From Micromonospora sp. NBRC 110009 (GTDB lineage Bacteria > Actinomycetota > Actinomycetes > Mycobacteriales > Micromonosporaceae), in the NCBI RefSeq assembly GCF_030518795.1, contig NZ_CP130427.1:4712001-4776000 (forward strand): a stretch of DNA of 64,000 nt, in the 5' to 3' direction. A model generated the notes under the pieces. The model saw only the letters and a program-made list of their open reading frames with translations, was not told the origin of the DNA and ran no database searches. This document shows, one piece after another, positions 61,111-64,000 of this stretch (the first letter of the stretch is position 1; every line of letters begins with the position of its first letter). The translations under genes were made by a program, and so were the position numbers.

Positions 61111-62292
61111 ATGGAACGTGAGGCGGCGATCGCCAGGTCCGCCGAGGCGATACGCCTCCACAGCGGCTACAACATCCTCATCGAGTCCGGTGCCGAGCCA
61201 GTCATCGACCGGCTCGCGGGCCGCGACCTGCCGCTGACCGCCAGACCTGCTGAGCTGTCGGGCTGGACGTTCGTGGTCAAGGACATGATTGACGTCGCGG
61301 GGCTCCGCACGACACGCGGCTCCGCCCTGTACGGAAGCGAGGAGGCGCTGGCCACCGCACCGTGCGTCGAGCGGCTGGAGCGCGCCGGAGGGCTCCTTGT
61401 CGGCAAGGCGAACCAGCACGAGTTCGCCTGGGGCGTCACGAGCGAGAACCCTCACTGGGGCGACGTGCGCAACCCGCGCCATGAGCATCTGACTCCCGGT
61501 GGGTCGAGCGGCGGCACGGCGGCGGCGCTCGCGGCCGGGATCGCCCGGGTCGGCCTCGGCACGGACACCGGCGGCTCCGTGCGGATCCCAGCGGCCTGCT
61601 GTGGCGTGGTCGGACTGCGCCCGAGGGTCGGTGCCCTGTCCATCGAGGGAGTCGCGCCCGTCGCCCCGATGTTCGATGTGGTCGGGCCGATGGCCACCTC
61701 GGTCGCCGACTGTGCGCGCGTGTGGCGGGCGCTCTCCGGAGAGGTCACCCGGCGGCTGGACTCCCTGTCGGGCCTGGTTGTCGGCGTGGGCGAGGCGTGC
61801 AAGCAGGCCGGCGAATTCGCCCACCTGGGCGCCGAGCTCCGCGAGATCACCCTGCCGTACGACATCCTTCCGCCGTACTGGACGATCGTTGGTGCGCAGG
61901 CCCGGCGCACCCACGAGGCCACGTACCCGAGGAACGCCACGAGCTACAGCGAGGGCGTCCGACGGAAGCTGGACGACACTGCCGGGATCGGCCATCGGGA
62001 GTACCGCCGGGCCGTCGAGGAGCTGGCGGCCGTCCGAGCGAGGTTCTCGGCGGAGATGTCCGGCATCGACATCCTGGTCGCGCCGACGCTCGGCGGCCCG
62101 GCACCGCGGCTCGGGTGCGACGAGGCCGCCGTCCGCGGCGAGGTCGGCCGGATCACGGCCGTCGTGTCCGCGCTCGGCCTGCCCGCGCTGGCCATCGGAG
62201 ACCTGCAATTGGTGGGCCGCTGCGAAGCCGACGTACTGCGGGTCGGCCTATGCCGGGAGGCCGGCGGCGGCGAGATCCCCGCGCCACGCTGA
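61111..62292 (+). CDS. Amidase-signature family hydrolase, 393 aa
   Basis: This enzyme hydrolyses carboxamides with a Ser-cisSer-Lys triad. Lys57 (FVVKDMIDVAG), Ser132 (TPGGSSGGTAAA) and Ser156 (GTDTGGSVRIPA) are all in place. The C-terminal region is shorter than in the typical 450-500-residue family, as in allophanate-hydrolase- or AtzE-like members. ATG 61111 has AGGAGG nine bases before it. It lies 170 bp behind the LysR gene and converges with the Lrp-type gene. Confidence 0.9.
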   Translation: MEREAAIARSAEAIRLHSGYNILIESGAEPVIDRLAGRDLPLTARPAELSGWTFVVKDMIDVAGLRTTRGSALYGSEEALATAPCVERLERAGGLLVGKANQHEFAWGVTSENPHWGDVRNPRHEHLTPGGSSGGTAAALAAGIARVGLGTDTGGSVRIPAACCGVVGLRPRVGALSIEGVAPVAPMFDVVGPMATSVADCARVWRALSGEVTRRLDSLSGLVVGVGEACKQAGEFAHLGAELREITLPYDILPPYWTIVGAQARRTHEATYPRNATSYSEGVRRKLDDTAGIGHREYRRAVEELAAVRARFSAEMSGIDILVAPTLGGPAPRLGCDEAAVRGEVGRITAVVSALGLPALAIGDLQLVGRCEADVLRVGLCREAGGGEIPAPR

Positions 62293-62320
62293 AACCGCGC
62301 GACCGCTCGGACGGCTGCCG

Positions 62321-63361
62321 TCAGGCGTGCGATGACAGGCTCCATGGGTCCACGGGGACGACGCCCGTGCAACGGCCGAAGGGGTCGAGGGCCCGCCCGT
62401 ACAGCTTCGACTGCCGCAGGACGATCTGCCGGTCGGCGACGATCAGGTACGGGAACCGCTCCTCGAGGCGCACCACCAGCGGATGCAGGTCGGCGACCCC
62501 GTGCAGGCCCACGGTGAGGAGCATGTTGCGAGCCCCCGCGAGCGCCGCGCAGGTGCGCGTCTCCGGCCAGTCGAGCAGCGCCCGGCCCGTCTCCTCGAGG
62601 AGCCCGTCCGGCATCCGCAGCCACAGCACGGCGGAGGAGTGCCAGCCCGCGTGCGATCGCGCCAGGTCGCAGCGGAAGTCGATGTCGCTGGCCGCGACCA
62701 GCCGTGACAGCTTGCGCTGCACCGTGCGCTCGGACATACCGATGACGCCGGCGAGCTCAGCGTAGCCGGCGCGGCCGTCCGCGAGCAGGGCCTGGAACAG
62801 CAGCCGGTCGATATCGTCCATGCGGCTGGTGGACGCAGGCGGTATGGGCCGCCTAGCCAGTCGGTTCGCGGATCGAGGCGACAGGACGCGTAGCCGCCAG
62901 CGGCAGGAGGCCTCAAAGATGCGCGTCGCGACGTGGGTGCGCACCTTCGCCACGCCAGGCACCCGTGGCAGGTCCGTGAGCAGGTAGTCCGCCAGCGCCG
63001 GCATAGACGCGGCGACGGCGATCACGAACAGGTCGTGATCGGCGGCGACGTGCTGGACGGTGATGAGGTGTCCCGCCGTCGCAAGCGCGTCGGCGACCTC
63101 GACCGCCGTTCCGGCCTCGCAGTCGATCTCCAGGAACGCCATGCTCATCGCGTGCATCTGGCGCTGGCCCAGGGCGACGGTGGTCCACGCCTGCCCGGTG
63201 TTGGTCAGCCGCTGCCAGCGCCGCGACGCCGTCACCGGGTCCGCGCCGATCGCGGCCCCGACGTCCACCCAGCTCGCTCGCGGATTGATCTGAAGGGCGT
63301 CGATGAGTTCGAGGTCGGTCTCCGACAGCAGCGCCGGAGGCGTGACGCCGGAATCCTGCAA
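62321..63361 (-). CDS. Two-module Lrp/AsnC-family regulator, 346 aa
   Basis: Ordinary Lrp proteins are about 150 aa; this one has two in tandem. Module 1: helix-turn-helix near 18-55 (LIDALQINPRASWVDVGAAI) and a RAM-like sensor near 70-150. Module 2: helix-turn-helix near 183-225 (LFQALLADGRAGYAELAGVI, SERTVQRKLSRLV) and a second sensor to about 320. TTG 63361 has AAGGA upstream and no better start exists. It is divergent from the amidohydrolase gene at 63516 and probably regulates it in response to an amino acid. Confidence 0.85.
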   Translation of the reverse strand: MQDSGVTPPALLSETDLELIDALQINPRASWVDVGAAIGADPVTASRRWQRLTNTGQAWTTVALGQRQMHAMSMAFLEIDCEAGTAVEVADALATAGHLITVQHVAADHDLFVIAVAASMPALADYLLTDLPRVPGVAKVRTHVATRIFEASCRWRLRVLSPRSANRLARRPIPPASTSRMDDIDRLLFQALLADGRAGYAELAGVIGMSERTVQRKLSRLVAASDIDFRCDLARSHAGWHSSAVLWLRMPDGLLEETGRALLDWPETRTCAALAGARNMLLTVGLHGVADLHPLVVRLEERFPYLIVADRQIVLRQSKLYGRALDPFGRCTGVVPVDPWSLSSHA

Positions 63362-63515
63362 GCTCAGTCCTTCACTGTCGTATTGCTGCGTCTGGAGACG
63401 GGGATGACCTTATACCTCGATCCTTGTCCGGACGGCCGCCAGTGGCTCTCCGTCGGCCAGCTGTCCTCGCGCGCCGATTGCCCGTCTCCGGCTCATGACA
63501 GGAGGAGAGGACGCC

Positions 63516-64000
63516 GTGACTTGCTTCCGCGACTGCGACCTGGTGCTGGCCGGGGGACGGGTCGTCGACCCCGAATCCGGCCTGGACGCGGTAACGGACG
63601 TCGCGGTCAGCGGCGGTACGGTCGCGGCGGTCGGCGACACGTCGGGCTTCCGGCCGGCGCAGACGCTCGACGTGTCCGGTCACGTCGTCACCGCCGGATT
63701 CATCGACCTGCACAGCCACGCGCAGACCATCCCCTCCCTGCGGCTCCAGGCGCTGGACGGGGTCACCACCGCCTTGGAGCTGGAGTCCGGCGTGGGCGAT
63801 GTGGCTCGGGCGCTCGCGACCGCGGCGGCGGAGGGCCGCCCGGTCAACTACGGCTACTCGGCCTCCTGGGCACGTTCCAGGATGAGTGCCCTGGACGGCG
63901 TGACGCCGAGCCACGGGCCTCTCGGCTTCGCGGCGGGCATCGGGGAGAGCACCGGCTGGCAGCGGCCCGCGGATCACGCCGAGGTCACGCGGATCGCGGG
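63516..64000 (+). CDS. Amidohydrolase, D-aminoacylase-like, partial (5' end)
   Basis: GTG 63516 directly follows GGAGGAGAGG. The translated 161 residues read CDLVLAGGRVVDPESGLDAV, then VVTAGFIDLHSHAQT (metal HxH, near 67) and ALDGVTTALELESGVGD, where the glutamate in the position usually taken by a bridging residue favours D-aminoacylase or N-acyl-D-amino-acid deacylase types over dihydroorotase. It runs off the window edge. Its Lrp neighbour suggests an amino-acid product. Confidence 0.82.
   Translation, partial: MTCFRDCDLVLAGGRVVDPESGLDAVTDVAVSGGTVAAVGDTSGFRPAQTLDVSGHVVTAGFIDLHSHAQTIPSLRLQALDGVTTALELESGVGDVARALATAAAEGRPVNYGYSASWARSRMSALDGVTPSHGPLGFAAGIGESTGWQRPADHAEVTRIA

Noticed and set aside
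1..64000. CRISPR array
   Set aside because: No regularly spaced short repeats with unique spacers; the AACGGC array is too short and its gaps are only 4-14 bp.

Overview
The window is high-GC actinobacterial chromosomal DNA. Codon use with G/C third positions, frequent GTG starts, CUT1 sugar importers without their own ATPase, Tat/Sec-secreted glycosidases, XRE-cupin, GntR/HutC and LacI regulators and the IS types all suit a soil member of the Micromonosporaceae (Micromonospora or a relative). That placement is inference; no rRNA or tRNA gene is present to confirm it. No CRISPR array was seen.

Layout. 1-3.9 kb is scrap: part of a dispersed repeat, an IS982-type element, an McrB-like ATPase stub, an IS256 stub and an IS5-type element with a -1 frameshift site. 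4-10.7 kb holds two large secreted glycosidases (GH84 with carbohydrate-binding modules, and GH3). 10.7-13.5 kb has a VOC/hydrolase chimera, a GNAT, an IS6 element and a helicase stub. 13.5-23 kb is the first catabolic block: a cysteine-desulfurase-like enzyme, two XRE-cupin regulators, and a six-gene operon (polar amino-acid importer, ureohydrolase, ThDP-dependent 2-oxoacid decarboxylase, FAD 2-hydroxyacid dehydrogenase). 23.7-29.2 kb is a sugar-uptake operon (SBP, two permeases, ROK kinase, HutC-type GntR, SIS isomerase). 29.4-31.3 kb is a membrane-protein gene broken twice, once by an IS5 insertion with a 3-bp target duplication. 32.1-40.8 kb is a LacI-controlled operon on the minus strand: SBP, two permeases, GH130 phosphorylase, Gfo/Idh/MocA oxidoreductase and a secreted barrel protein. 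40.9-51.5 kb is gene-poor and rich in relics: two long copies of the dispersed repeat, a papain-like protein, a secreted serine protease, an integrase stub, an orphan immunity protein, a frameshifted Mrp ATPase and a second IS6 scar. 51.8-55.5 kb has an ADP-ribosylglycohydrolase/phosphatase fusion, an IS110 relic and DUF2277. 55.7-64 kb is the last catabolic block: an amino-acid importer with a YtcJ-type amidohydrolase, a divergent LysR, an amidase, a two-module Lrp and the start of a D-aminoacylase-like amidohydrolase.

Functionally this is an accessory nutrient-scavenging region: polymers are cut outside the cell, glycans and amino-acid-like amides or guanidino acids are imported by dedicated binding proteins, and the operons are opened by their own local repressors. 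IS activity has broken many of the genes between the operons.

The most unusual signal is a dispersed, apparently noncoding repeat (about 250-700 bp, four substantial copies and one fragment, all in the same orientation) carrying AACGGC hexamers spaced 20, 10 and 10 bp. The next is the guanidino-acid operon, whose gene content fits breakdown of argininate or 2-oxoarginine.
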